Source of the DNA: an uncultured Lachnospiraceae bacterium
Lineage (GTDB): Bacteria; Bacillota; Clostridia; Lachnospirales; Lachnospiraceae
Assembly (NCBI GenBank): GCA_910589105.1
Contig: CAJUST010000023.1
Span: forward strand, 1-38,461
Reading direction: 5' to 3'
DNA length: 38,461 nucleotides
Part shown: positions 31,746 through 38,461 of the stretch, piece after piece
Numbering within the stretch: position 1 is the stretch's first letter
Layout: every line of letters begins with the position of its first letter
The notes under the pieces: generated by a model
Told to the model about the DNA's origin: nothing
Database searches by the model: none
Seen by the model: the letters and a program-made list of their open reading frames with translations, nothing else
Translations under genes and position numbers: made by a program

Positions 31746-32643
31746 CGTCAATTTTAGATTTTCCTCCATGATCTTCAAGAGCTTTTAATTCCTTCATTTC
31801 CGCCTGAGATAATTTTACATCTTTACGCTTTCTAACGCGGAATTTTAAGTCGCTTGCTTTATACTCTCTGGCTTCCTTTTCATCATCAATTTCTACAATC
31901 ACTTTTACCATTTGACGAAGGACGCTGACGCTTTGGACAACTGCCTTATATCCTTCAGGCGTTGTGGCAAAATCCCCGATATTGGGAAGACGGCTGTTTA
32001 GATATTCATAAGTCTCCTGCTCATTTTTCAGACAGCACATCAGCCTTCCGCAAACGCCGGAAATTTTAGAAGGATTTAAGGAAAGATTCTGCTCCTTTGC
32101 CATTTTTATCGACACAGGGACAAAATCCGTAAGATAAGTATGGCAGCATAAACCTCTCCCACAGATGCCAACCCCTCCTAAAATTTTTGTCTCATCACGC
32201 ACGCCAATCTGACGCAATTCAATTCTCGTGCGAAATACCGCAGCTAAATCCTTCACTAATTCCCGAAAGTCGATCCGCCCGTCTGCCGTAAAATAAAATA
32301 ACAGTTTATTGTTGTCAAACGTATATTCCGCTTCCACAAGCTTCATTTCCAGCTTGTGCTTCGCAATTTTTTCCAGACAGATCTGAAACGCTTCCTTTTC
32401 TTTGATCCTATTTTGCTCCATCACGCTTTCATCTGCCATTGTCGCAATCCTGATAATCGATTTCAGCGGCTGCACCACGGCTTCGTCCTCTACTTCTTTT
32501 GGGGAAAAAATTACATTTCCCATCTCTACACCCCGCGCTGTCTCTACAATCACATGCGCGCCCGCTTCTATTTCAAATCCCGTCGGATCAAAATAGTATA
32601 TTTTTCCGGTATTCCGAAACCGGACTCCAACGACTTTAGTCAT
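31735..32643 (-). CDS. ricT: PSP1-domain protein RicT (YaaT)
   Basis: A 302-residue protein; ATG at 32643, ribosome site AAGGAG inside the end of holB. It matches RicT/YaaT: VVGVRFRNTGKIYYFDPTG, an IELRQIGVRDETKILGGVGI segment and two cysteine clusters, GRGLCCHTYL and SGVCGRLMCCLKNE, which hold iron-sulfur clusters in the Bacillus Ric complex. In Bacillus RicT acts with RicA and RicF on RNase Y targeting and supports sporulation and biofilm formation. Partners RicA and RicF are not in the window. Confidence 0.93.
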   Translation of the reverse strand: MTKVVGVRFRNTGKIYYFDPTGFEIEAGAHVIVETARGVEMGNVIFSPKEVEDEAVVQPLKSIIRIATMADESVMEQNRIKEKEAFQICLEKIAKHKLEMKLVEAEYTFDNNKLLFYFTADGRIDFRELVKDLAAVFRTRIELRQIGVRDETKILGGVGICGRGLCCHTYLTDFVPVSIKMAKEQNLSLNPSKISGVCGRLMCCLKNEQETYEYLNSRLPNIGDFATTPEGYKAVVQSVSVLRQMVKVIVEIDDEKEAREYKASDLKFRVRKRKDVKLSQAEMKELKALEDHGGKSKIDDGK

Positions 32644-32644
32644 T

Positions 32645-33634
32645 TTAATTCTCCTTTATTGTCAATAGTAAAAGCTCTATTAAAAGCTCGAAATTCACAT
32701 TTGCGCGAAGGCGGTCTTTCGCTTTGTCCAGCGCCGTCAAAATTGTCTCAATGCCTTCATATGAACTATGGCTGGCGGCTTTCTTTATACTGTAGACCTC
32801 GTCCCGAAAGATTAAGCGGTTCGCATCTGCCGTTGCCTTATACAAAAGGACGTCCCGATACCAAATCATGATAAAATCAAAGTAATCATTGATTTCAAGC
32901 TTATAATCCGTGATCTTCTTAACCGCTTCCATCATGCCATGTAAATCAATCTCATCTAGCCGCTTAATAAGCGAAATAGCGGAATTCTTCATCTCATTGA
33001 AGTTTTCTGAATCCGAAAGACGAATTGCTTTCCCCACATTTCCCTGCGCAAATGCAACGCAAATATCCGCCTGATCTTTGGAAACCTGTTTTTGCTCTAT
33101 TAAATACTTACGGATCTTCTCATCACTGACCGGTTTTAAGTCCAATCGGACGCATCGGGAAAGAATGGTAGGCAGAAAACTGTCCGCATTAACCGTCAAT
33201 AAAAGTATCACCGCATAGGACGGAGGCTCCTCCATCGTTTTCAGTAAAGCATTTTGCGCCTGAACGTTCATTTTTTCCGCTTCATCGACGATGTATATCT
33301 TAAATTTACTGCTATAAGGTTTTAAAGCAATATCATCATTAATCTGTTTACGGACATCATCTACGCTTATTGTATTCGGCTTTTCATGCGAAACATAAAG
33401 AATGTCCGGTTGATTCCTTCCTGCTGCCTGCTTACAGGAACGGCAGTTCCCACAAGGCTCCATGCCTTTCTCCTCACACTGTAGGGCAGCCGCAAACGCT
33501 TCCGCCAGCATAAGCTTACCGGATTTGTCTTCTCCATTTAAAATATAAGCATGGCTGACCTTATCCATTGAAATGGCATTCCGGAAATATTCAATTATAG
33601 TTTCATGTCCAATTATATTTGAAAAATCATTCAT
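32645..33634 (-). CDS. holB: DNA polymerase III delta' subunit
   Basis: A 329-residue protein. Clamp-loader signatures: FSNIIGHETIIEYFRNAI, HAYILNGEDKSGKLMLAEAF with a P-loop-like GEDKSGK, a zinc site (CEEKGMEPCGNCRSCKQ), KIYIVDEAEKMNVQAQNALL, LKTMEEPPSYAVILL and SFLPTILSRC (sensor 1 region). It is part of the complex that loads the sliding clamp. It sits 29 bases after yaaR and one base before ricT, the same order as in Bacillus subtilis. Confidence 0.93.
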   Translation of the reverse strand: MNDFSNIIGHETIIEYFRNAISMDKVSHAYILNGEDKSGKLMLAEAFAAALQCEEKGMEPCGNCRSCKQAAGRNQPDILYVSHEKPNTISVDDVRKQINDDIALKPYSSKFKIYIVDEAEKMNVQAQNALLKTMEEPPSYAVILLLTVNADSFLPTILSRCVRLDLKPVSDEKIRKYLIEQKQVSKDQADICVAFAQGNVGKAIRLSDSENFNEMKNSAISLIKRLDEIDLHGMMEAVKKITDYKLEINDYFDFIMIWYRDVLLYKATADANRLIFRDEVYSIKKAASHSSYEGIETILTALDKAKDRLRANVNFELLIELLLLTIKEN

Positions 33635-33663
33635 ATTCTTCCTCTGTTCTTCTTTCTATTAAT

Positions 33664-34104
33664 TTATGTAAAAATATCCAGCAATAAACCCTGAATTTCC
33701 CCAATTTTGTCCAAAATTGCAAGATGATCCTTTTCATCTTTGACGAGTTCACCCGCTAATTCATCTAAATTTTCATCGACAAGGCGGATAATCCCATATA
33801 CCCTGTGCCTTCCCCTTCGGTCCAAAAAATTTTCTCTGGAAAATTTGTGGGAACGATTGACAACTTCATTTAAAAAATCTTTCACAAGCCCACGGTAACG
33901 CTTCATGTCCCGAATGTCCATATGCTGGGCAATCCGTTCCCCCTGATTCGTAATCTGTTCCAGAAGCGAATTGAGCCGTTCCTGAAGCTGGGCTTCCCCA
34001 ATCGCGCTTGTCAGAGTAAATTTAAAGCTTCCGTCTGTCTCTTTCGTTTTTGCAACCGCTTCCGCGGCTGCCGCCGGAGTCATTTCATTTACTTTTAAAT
34101 CCAT
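33664..34104 (-). CDS. yaaR: YaaR family (DUF327) protein
   Basis: A 146-residue protein; ATG at 34104 behind AGAAGGGGGAAGTT. It fits the YaaR/DUF327 family by size, by the helical segments MDIRDMKRYRGLVKDFLNEV and RRGRHRVYGIIRLVDENLDE, and by its place before holB. Its function is not established. It overlaps the end of the upstream kinase gene by 20 bases, so the two are translationally coupled. Confidence 0.88.
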   Translation of the reverse strand: MDLKVNEMTPAAAAEAVAKTKETDGSFKFTLTSAIGEAQLQERLNSLLEQITNQGERIAQHMDIRDMKRYRGLVKDFLNEVVNRSHKFSRENFLDRRGRHRVYGIIRLVDENLDELAGELVKDEKDHLAILDKIGEIQGLLLDIFT

Positions 34105-34702
34105 AACTTCCCCCTTCTATCATTCTGCTGATATAGTCCGTAATTTCTTTTCCTGTACGTTCCAAATTATTGTTAAAAAACCTCTTTTTAATTCCTGCCA
34201 AGAGTAAATTTTCTTCAGAAAAGTCTTTCGTATCCGCCAAAAACCTTCTGCACATCTCCGCATATTTTGGCTCTGTCTGATGTTCTTCCCGATCTAAAGC
34301 CCGCCTTAAACGAATATTATCCTCCACTTCAATATAAACCGGAACAACTGCATCTGCCCCAAAATAATCTCTGATTTTTATATACCCCTCTAACGTCACT
34401 ATCATCAGGTAATTTTGGCTTTCCAAATGAATCTGCCCGTCATTTACTGTAAAATAATGCCAAACCCCATGAACAGTTTGATATGACCGGACTTCAATCA
34501 CCTTGCCCGCCCTTTCATAGTCCAAAAGCATCTGTTCATCTGTAAAAAAATACTCTACCCCGTCCGTTTCGCCGGATCGGATTGGACGCGTCGTATACGG
34601 CACTATGCTGGATAGTGGAAGTATGCCCTCCTGTAAAATCCTTTTATAAAGAGTATCTTTTCCACATGAACTTTTTCCCATCATACAAAAAATTTTTCCC
34701 AT
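34085..34702 (-). CDS. Guanylate kinase-like nucleotide kinase
   Basis: A 205-residue protein if it starts at the ATG at 34702 (MGKIFCMMGKSSCGKDTLYK); an ATG at 34714 is possible, and neither has a clear ribosome site. The P-loop GKSSCGKD (9-16) has Asp where Ser or Thr is usual. The guanylate-kinase core follows: VPYTTRPIRSGETDGVEYFF (GMP-binding region), VEVEDNIRLRRALDREEHQT (lid). This differs from housekeeping Gmk and resembles a clostridial side branch. In Bacillus the thymidylate kinase gene tmk occupies this place in the operon, so a change of kinase at a conserved locus is suggested. Substrate not proven. Confidence 0.8.
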   Translation of the reverse strand: MGKIFCMMGKSSCGKDTLYKRILQEGILPLSSIVPYTTRPIRSGETDGVEYFFTDEQMLLDYERAGKVIEVRSYQTVHGVWHYFTVNDGQIHLESQNYLMIVTLEGYIKIRDYFGADAVVPVYIEVEDNIRLRRALDREEHQTEPKYAEMCRRFLADTKDFSEENLLLAGIKKRFFNNNLERTGKEITDYISRMIEGGSYGFKSK

Positions 34703-34730
34703 ACCCAATCCCATAACCTATTTCTATCTT

Positions 34731-36149
34731 CTATTCACTGACAATGCTGATTCTCTCATTTATTATATCGGCAATTCCTTTCACATTCAGTCCATACTTC
34801 CTAAATTTTCGAATGTTTTTTATAAAATCCCGATCTATTGTTTCTCCCGCTAAAAGGGCCGGAACGCCGGGCGGATACAGACAAACCGCTGTTCCTGAAA
34901 TCTTTCCTTCCGCTTCCGAAAAAGACACTGTCGTTTTCTTTCGTTCCATTGCTTCATACAGCTCCATTTTTTTCTCTTTGGGAAGATAAAACTCCGATAG
35001 AAATCCGAAGTTATTCTCCGGCTTTTCTTCCTTACAAAGCAAATTTCCATCAATTTCTAATAACGCTTGATATAATCTTTCAAATCCTTCTTCCCTGTCC
35101 ATAAGACTTGTCATTGCAAGAACATAAAAACCAGAATACATCTCCATTTGAAGTTTATGATCCTTTAAAAGCATTTCATAAAGACGGCTTCCGCTTATCG
35201 CCGCTCCCTTCACAGAAATTACAATTTTTGATCTGTCTAAGCAAAAAATCTCCTCTGAGGAAAAATCTTCTTTCGTCATTACATGAATCTTTTGTAATCC
35301 TTTTGCCTTCTCATAAAAATCACTCAGCCTTTGCGTAAATAACTCAAACCTCTGATTTCCTTCTTCCTCTAAAAAACGGATGCATTTTTCCATTCCCGCC
35401 ATCAAAACATAAGAAGGTGAGCTTGTCTCATAAATATCCAAAAACTGCGTAATCCGCTCCGGCAAAACAGCTTCGGAATTTCTATGCAAAAGAGCAGTCT
35501 GCGTCAAAGACGGCAAAACCTTGTGCATACTTTGGATCACAAGATCCGCCCCTAAACGGACAGATGTTTGGGGAAATGCTTTATGAAAACCAAAATGCGC
35601 TCCGTGCGCCTCATCTACAATTAAGGGAACCTGATATTTGTGTGTAATCTCTGCAATCGCAGCTATGTCACTGACAACCCCTTCGTATGTCGGCGATGTA
35701 AGAATCACGGCATCCACATCAGGGTTCTCTCTTAACTTCCGCTCCACCTCTTTTGGGGATACTGCGCCATAAATCCCGAAGCGGCTGAACACAGGGTTTA
35801 AGTATATGGTTGAAAGTTGCCTTAAATATGCCGCATGATAAACAGACTTATGTGAATTTCTTGCCATTAGCAGTTTGCCTTTTTGCGGCGCCGCCGCTGA
35901 AATCGCAGCTAAGATCCCACAAGTGCTTCCATTCACCAAATAATAACTCTGCTTTGCGCCATAAACTTTTGCCGCCCGCTCCATTGCTTCTTTTAAAATC
36001 CCTTCCGGCGCATGGAGATCGTCAAATCCATCAATTTCCGTTATATCTATTTCATAGGGATTTTTCATCGGAAACGCATTCCGTTTATGTCCCGGCATAT
36101 GAAACGGATACACGCCGCTTTCTGCATAAGCTTCCAACTGTAAGTCCAT
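34731..36149 (-). CDS. Orn/Lys/Arg decarboxylase family PLP enzyme (YaaO-like)
   Basis: A 472-residue protein; start at the ATG at 36149, placed by AGGAGAAAAT just upstream. Family signs: GVYPFHMPGHKRNAF at the N-terminus, YYLVNGSTCGILAAISAA, SHKSVYHAAYL, LIVDEAHGAHFGFHKAF (Asp179 contacts the PLP nitrogen) and SMHKVLPSLTQTALLH (Lys210 forms the aldimine). A C-terminal domain with YPPGVPALLAGE is typical. Members decarboxylate lysine, arginine or ornithine; the substrate cannot be told. It is the first gene of the Bacillus-like yaaO...rsmI order and begins 14 bases after the AbiEii-like gene. Confidence 0.9.
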   Translation of the reverse strand: MDLQLEAYAESGVYPFHMPGHKRNAFPMKNPYEIDITEIDGFDDLHAPEGILKEAMERAAKVYGAKQSYYLVNGSTCGILAAISAAAPQKGKLLMARNSHKSVYHAAYLRQLSTIYLNPVFSRFGIYGAVSPKEVERKLRENPDVDAVILTSPTYEGVVSDIAAIAEITHKYQVPLIVDEAHGAHFGFHKAFPQTSVRLGADLVIQSMHKVLPSLTQTALLHRNSEAVLPERITQFLDIYETSSPSYVLMAGMEKCIRFLEEEGNQRFELFTQRLSDFYEKAKGLQKIHVMTKEDFSSEEIFCLDRSKIVISVKGAAISGSRLYEMLLKDHKLQMEMYSGFYVLAMTSLMDREEGFERLYQALLEIDGNLLCKEEKPENNFGFLSEFYLPKEKKMELYEAMERKKTTVSFSEAEGKISGTAVCLYPPGVPALLAGETIDRDFIKNIRKFRKYGLNVKGIADIINERISIVSE

Positions 36150-36163
36150 ATTTTCTCCTAACA

Positions 36164-37069
36164 TTACAAAAACCGGTTCAAATCCGGCATCCAATCTCCA
36201 AAGAAAGCCGAATCTTCCAATATTGCCTGCCAAATAGGCTCAAAAAAATTAATAAACCGTTCCACTGCTATTTCCCAAGCAGGCTCCTTGCTATTAACTG
36301 ATCTTAAGAATACCTTCCACTTTTTCTTCATATAAGAATAGCTTCTATATCCGTCAATCAAATCCAAGCGTTCCCGGTTCTTTTCAATCTGAAGCTTGGC
36401 GCACTTTTCTTCGATATATTCCCTTACCTTCCTGCCGTCGACGCTTTCCCGTTCAAGCAGGTAATAAATATCATAATAAGCCCCTATATTTTGAATTAAC
36501 TCTAACTTTGTAATGATTTCAATATATTTCTCCGCCAGATACCCTTCAGCCGGATAAGCGTTATAAGAAATCTGAATCATCGGAAACATCATAGCCGCAA
36601 AAGTTTCCTTCTTCGGAATTTTATCATCATCGCACATCAAATACATTTTCACAGTTACAGGAACCTGCATATCTCCCAATTTCGCCAAAACCTGTAAATT
36701 CATGCTTTTTTTCTGGATTTTCGACTTTATTGCAAAGCAAATCCCGCGTTCCTCCTGTTCCAAAAACACAGTTTTGGAAAGCTCCTCCAATAAATCAGAA
36801 AAAAACATTGATTCCGTCATATTGGGATTTTTCTTTTGCAGGCGCTCTATAAGGTACACATATTCCAGCGTAAGGATCAGATTTTTCTCATACTGCGAAA
36901 TCCCTAATATATTTCCATTCCTCAGCCATAAATTCTCACTGTATCCTGACTGGCTGATTCTGCGGACAATTTCTTCCAAAATTGCGCCGCCAAGCAAATT
37001 CGAAAACAAAATTCCCGTTTCTTTCGACTTATCTAAAATCATTTCATAAGTGAGCCGCTCTTTATTCAT
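36164..37069 (-). CDS. AbiEii-like protein without a recognisable DxD site
   Basis: A 301-residue protein; its ATG (37069-37067) overlaps the TGA of the upstream gene by one base. The general layout of AbiEii-type nucleotidyltransferases is seen: an N-terminal LLGGAILEEIVRRI (residues 25-38) like the GG..L motif, and later YPAEGYLAEKYIEIITKLEL and GAYYDIYYLL (about 175-206), the conserved AEK and kDlyDl regions. But where RxTxDxD should follow the GG motif, the sequence reads LWLRNGNILGISQYEKN, with no DxD. The enzyme may be inactive or changed. It is paired with an AbiEi-like gene, as in type IV toxin-antitoxin modules, and is followed directly by the housekeeping operon. Confidence 0.65.
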   Translation of the reverse strand: MNKERLTYEMILDKSKETGILFSNLLGGAILEEIVRRISQSGYSENLWLRNGNILGISQYEKNLILTLEYVYLIERLQKKNPNMTESMFFSDLLEELSKTVFLEQEERGICFAIKSKIQKKSMNLQVLAKLGDMQVPVTVKMYLMCDDDKIPKKETFAAMMFPMIQISYNAYPAEGYLAEKYIEIITKLELIQNIGAYYDIYYLLERESVDGRKVREYIEEKCAKLQIEKNRERLDLIDGYRSYSYMKKKWKVFLRSVNSKEPAWEIAVERFINFFEPIWQAILEDSAFFGDWMPDLNRFL

Positions 37070-37695
37070 CACAGCCACACTCCAATCGTATTATGTACCT
37101 TCTGAAGAACTTTCCGTTCCCTTGCAATCTTAAGGAGCTGCGCAATATTCTTAGAACTGTCTGCAATATATGCCAGTAACGCGCGTTTAAAAATATCCCT
37201 GTCCAGCTTTTCTTCATATTTTAGGCAGTCACACATCATACGTTCTTTTGTATAAATTTTCATGGAACCGGAAGCGAACGGAATTTCCGTCACTCCTAAC
37301 TGTAAAACCTCTGGTTCCGTGTAATAAGGCATTATCACGGGGTATTCCATTTTAAATCTGGATTTTGAAGTGTTTTTATCTACGGCAATATGCCACGCAT
37401 AAGGTTTTCTGTCTATATAATGGTAGCAGTATAACGCACTATCCAGACATAAAACTCCGTCTGAAAACAAGCCTAGAATTAAATCTTCTTCGGAGCGTTC
37501 CTTAAAGCCGAAAGAATAATAACCGCTTTTTACACGTTCAAGCGTTCCATCTTTCACCCATGCAAGAATCCGCCTATAATCCACTCCAAGGCTTGTAATC
37601 TGATTTGTCTTTATAATGCCGCCGTTCTCGTCCATTTTCTTTTTAATCTCAGAAAGGAGATATTCTGTTTTTTCTTCCCTAGTCATTTTCTCCAT
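37069..37695 (-). CDS. AbiEi-like antitoxin/regulator
   Basis: A 208-residue protein; ATG at 37695 with GGAGCGG upstream. The N-terminal 65 residues form a winged helix typical for AbiEi antitoxins (MDENGGIIKTNQITSLGVDY, LERVKSGYYSFG). The following domain (LILGLFSDGVLCLDSALYCY, AWHIAVDKNTSKSRFKMEYP) and the end (TKERMMCDCLKYEEKLDRDI, ALLAYI) match the AbiEi C-terminal region. AbiEi proteins repress their own operon by binding inverted repeats near the promoter. Here that promoter also drives yaaO to rsmI, so this protein could control housekeeping genes. Confidence 0.75.
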   Translation of the reverse strand: MEKMTREEKTEYLLSEIKKKMDENGGIIKTNQITSLGVDYRRILAWVKDGTLERVKSGYYSFGFKERSEEDLILGLFSDGVLCLDSALYCYHYIDRKPYAWHIAVDKNTSKSRFKMEYPVIMPYYTEPEVLQLGVTEIPFASGSMKIYTKERMMCDCLKYEEKLDRDIFKRALLAYIADSSKNIAQLLKIARERKVLQKVHNTIGVWL

Positions 37696-37737
37696 ATTAT
37701 TTTCCGCTCCATATAATCAAAAGTGGTGTTTTTTTAG

Positions 37738-37766
37738 ATTATAATTCTTTTTTGGAGTTATGTCAA
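37738..37766 (-). promoter_or_regulatory. Consensus sigma-A promoter of the AbiE-yaaO-rsmI operon
   Basis: TTGACA (37766-37761), 17-base spacer, TATAAT (37743-37738) on the minus strand: a perfect match to both hexamers. Predicted start near 37730, with a 35-base leader to the ATG at 37695. Confidence 0.9.
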
Positions 37767-37799
37767 ATTTCAGAATTTTCCAAGTTATTGGCTGTGGCC

Positions 37800-38042
37800 G
37801 TTAGAGAGAGGGGGAAAAGTGGTCTGACAGGTGGCGTGTTCATGGATTAAGGATTTCTAAATGCTCTCAATTTATTTTTTTGAGTACGGACAGAACCGTC
37901 CCATACACGCCGTCCATGGCGTGAATGGGACTTCCGCGAACGTCCTGTTCGCGGATTCTTGTTTTTTGAGGAGAGCATTAAGAAGTCCTAAATCCAATCA
38001 CAAAGCCACCTTATCAGATCCACTTTTCCCCCTCTCTCTAAC
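37800..38042. repeat. 243-bp imperfect inverted repeat enclosing two hairpins
   Basis: The left arm (37800-37868, starting GTTAGAGAGAGGGGGAAAAG) matches the reverse complement of the right arm (37971-38042) over about 70 bases with few mismatches and small gaps. Inside lie two hairpins: 37898-37931 (GTCCCATACACGCC against GGCGTGAATGGGAC) and 37933-37955 (TCCGCGAAC against GTTCGCGGA). No transposase frame is present. It could be a miniature inverted-repeat element or a large structured RNA. It lies 34 bases upstream of the -35 box of the AbiE operon. Confidence 0.85.
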
Positions 38043-38410
38043 TACTTTCTATGGCTTACGGAGCGTTTTGTATACGTTTTCTTTTTTTTTATTTTATCGA
38101 TTTGATTCGATTTGTTGATTGAATTAATTTTTATATATTTTATATTGCTAATATGAAGAAATGCTGTAATAAGTTTATAAGGATAGAAACGCGAATCTTT
38201 GAACTTTGTTGCATTATACATTATATCTTTGGGATTCTTCTTTTCTTTATTATGGCTGTGTGACTGCTATTTTATTTATTATCCTTGCGGGTGCTCTTAA
38301 ATCCATTTGATATTATTACATCAGAGTATATTACTTGTGACAACAACCAAAAAGATGCAATGATTCTCGTGAGAACACTTTCTCCTTGTTTGTGGTTTCG
38401 GAGAATTGGG
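38043..38410. other. AT-rich stretch with no gene seen
   Basis: No frame with a ribosome site or family likeness; the one frame over 38272-38454 runs through a hairpin. No clear promoter pair was found. Confidence 0.5.
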
Positions 38411-38458
38411 GCTGTCGCTTTAACGAATGAAAATTCGTGAAGCGGCAGCTTCATTTTA
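38411..38458. terminator. Hairpin at the right edge
   Basis: GCTGTCGCTTTAACGAAT pairs with ATTCGTGAAGCGGCAGC around a GAAA loop (38411-38449), one bulge. TTCATTTTAT follows on the plus strand. The gene it serves is not visible. Confidence 0.5.
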
Positions 38459-38461
38459 TCT

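Noticed and set aside
34731..36233. Longer start of the decarboxylase-family protein at 36233
   Set aside because: The extra 28 residues overlap the upstream AbiEii-like gene; AGGAG precedes the ATG at 36149.
38272..38454. Minus-strand small protein at the right edge
   Set aside because: It begins inside the strong hairpin at 38411-38449 and has no ribosome site.

Overview
The window looks like a chromosome segment from a spore-forming Lachnospiraceae-type clostridium. Evidence: sporulation and germination genes (a cwlD-type amidase, spmA, a SleB-like hydrolase), many TTG/GTG starts with strong GGAGG sites, consensus sigma-A promoters, and a Firmicute-type yaaO...yaaR-holB-ricT-trmN6-rsmI operon. 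The genus is inferred, not proven.

Left part (1 to about 9295): a decaying genomic island. It is visibly richer in G+C than the rest. It ends at a tRNA-Cys-like gene whose 3' end faces a broken tyrosine recombinase (7906-9103). Inside, all on the minus strand, lies a run of soluble proteins without signal peptides (1-6446). At least three of them share a central [VA][SA]PDR[KA] motif; two of these also share a C-terminal SFDxKA ending. One starts with a GGSDGPTSIF segment otherwise known from sodium-pump decarboxylase beta subunits, and one carries a PPC-like beta domain. A C_GCAxxG_C_C redox-type protein sits among them. A conserved leader element recurs five times, mostly in front of the genes. 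Several members are damaged: a frameshift in a six-G run, a gene with frameshifts and a stop fused to an IS4-type transposase tail, and a wrecked AgrC-like sensor kinase next to a LytTR-like double operator.

Middle (9400-23440): core-like genes. These are a three-repeat secreted Asp-rich protein; an ECF sigma factor with a membrane beta-propeller partner (probable sigma/anti-sigma pair); DUF4321; cwlD; an OmpR-type two-component pair followed by a two-domain hemerythrin with its own promoter; a divergent galactokinase; an SH3/SleB-like wall hydrolase with a WalR-type box at its transcription start; an XRE regulator; and membrane proteins around a 14-bp tandem repeat.

Right (23490-38461): a solute-binding lipoprotein overlapping a hybrid histidine kinase; spmA without spmB; a DUF885 lipoprotein; two AT-rich tandem repeat blocks; then one minus-strand operon from a consensus promoter at 37766-37738. 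It starts with an AbiEi/AbiEii-like pair and continues into the conserved yaaO-kinase-yaaR-holB-ricT-trmN6-rsmI housekeeping set. Upstream of the promoter is a 243-bp imperfect inverted repeat enclosing two hairpins.

Best candidates for something undescribed: the leaderless [VA][SA]PDR[KA] protein cluster with its repeated 5' element, the AbiE-like pair wired into a replication/translation operon with the nucleotidyltransferase DxD apparently missing, and the 243-bp structured element.
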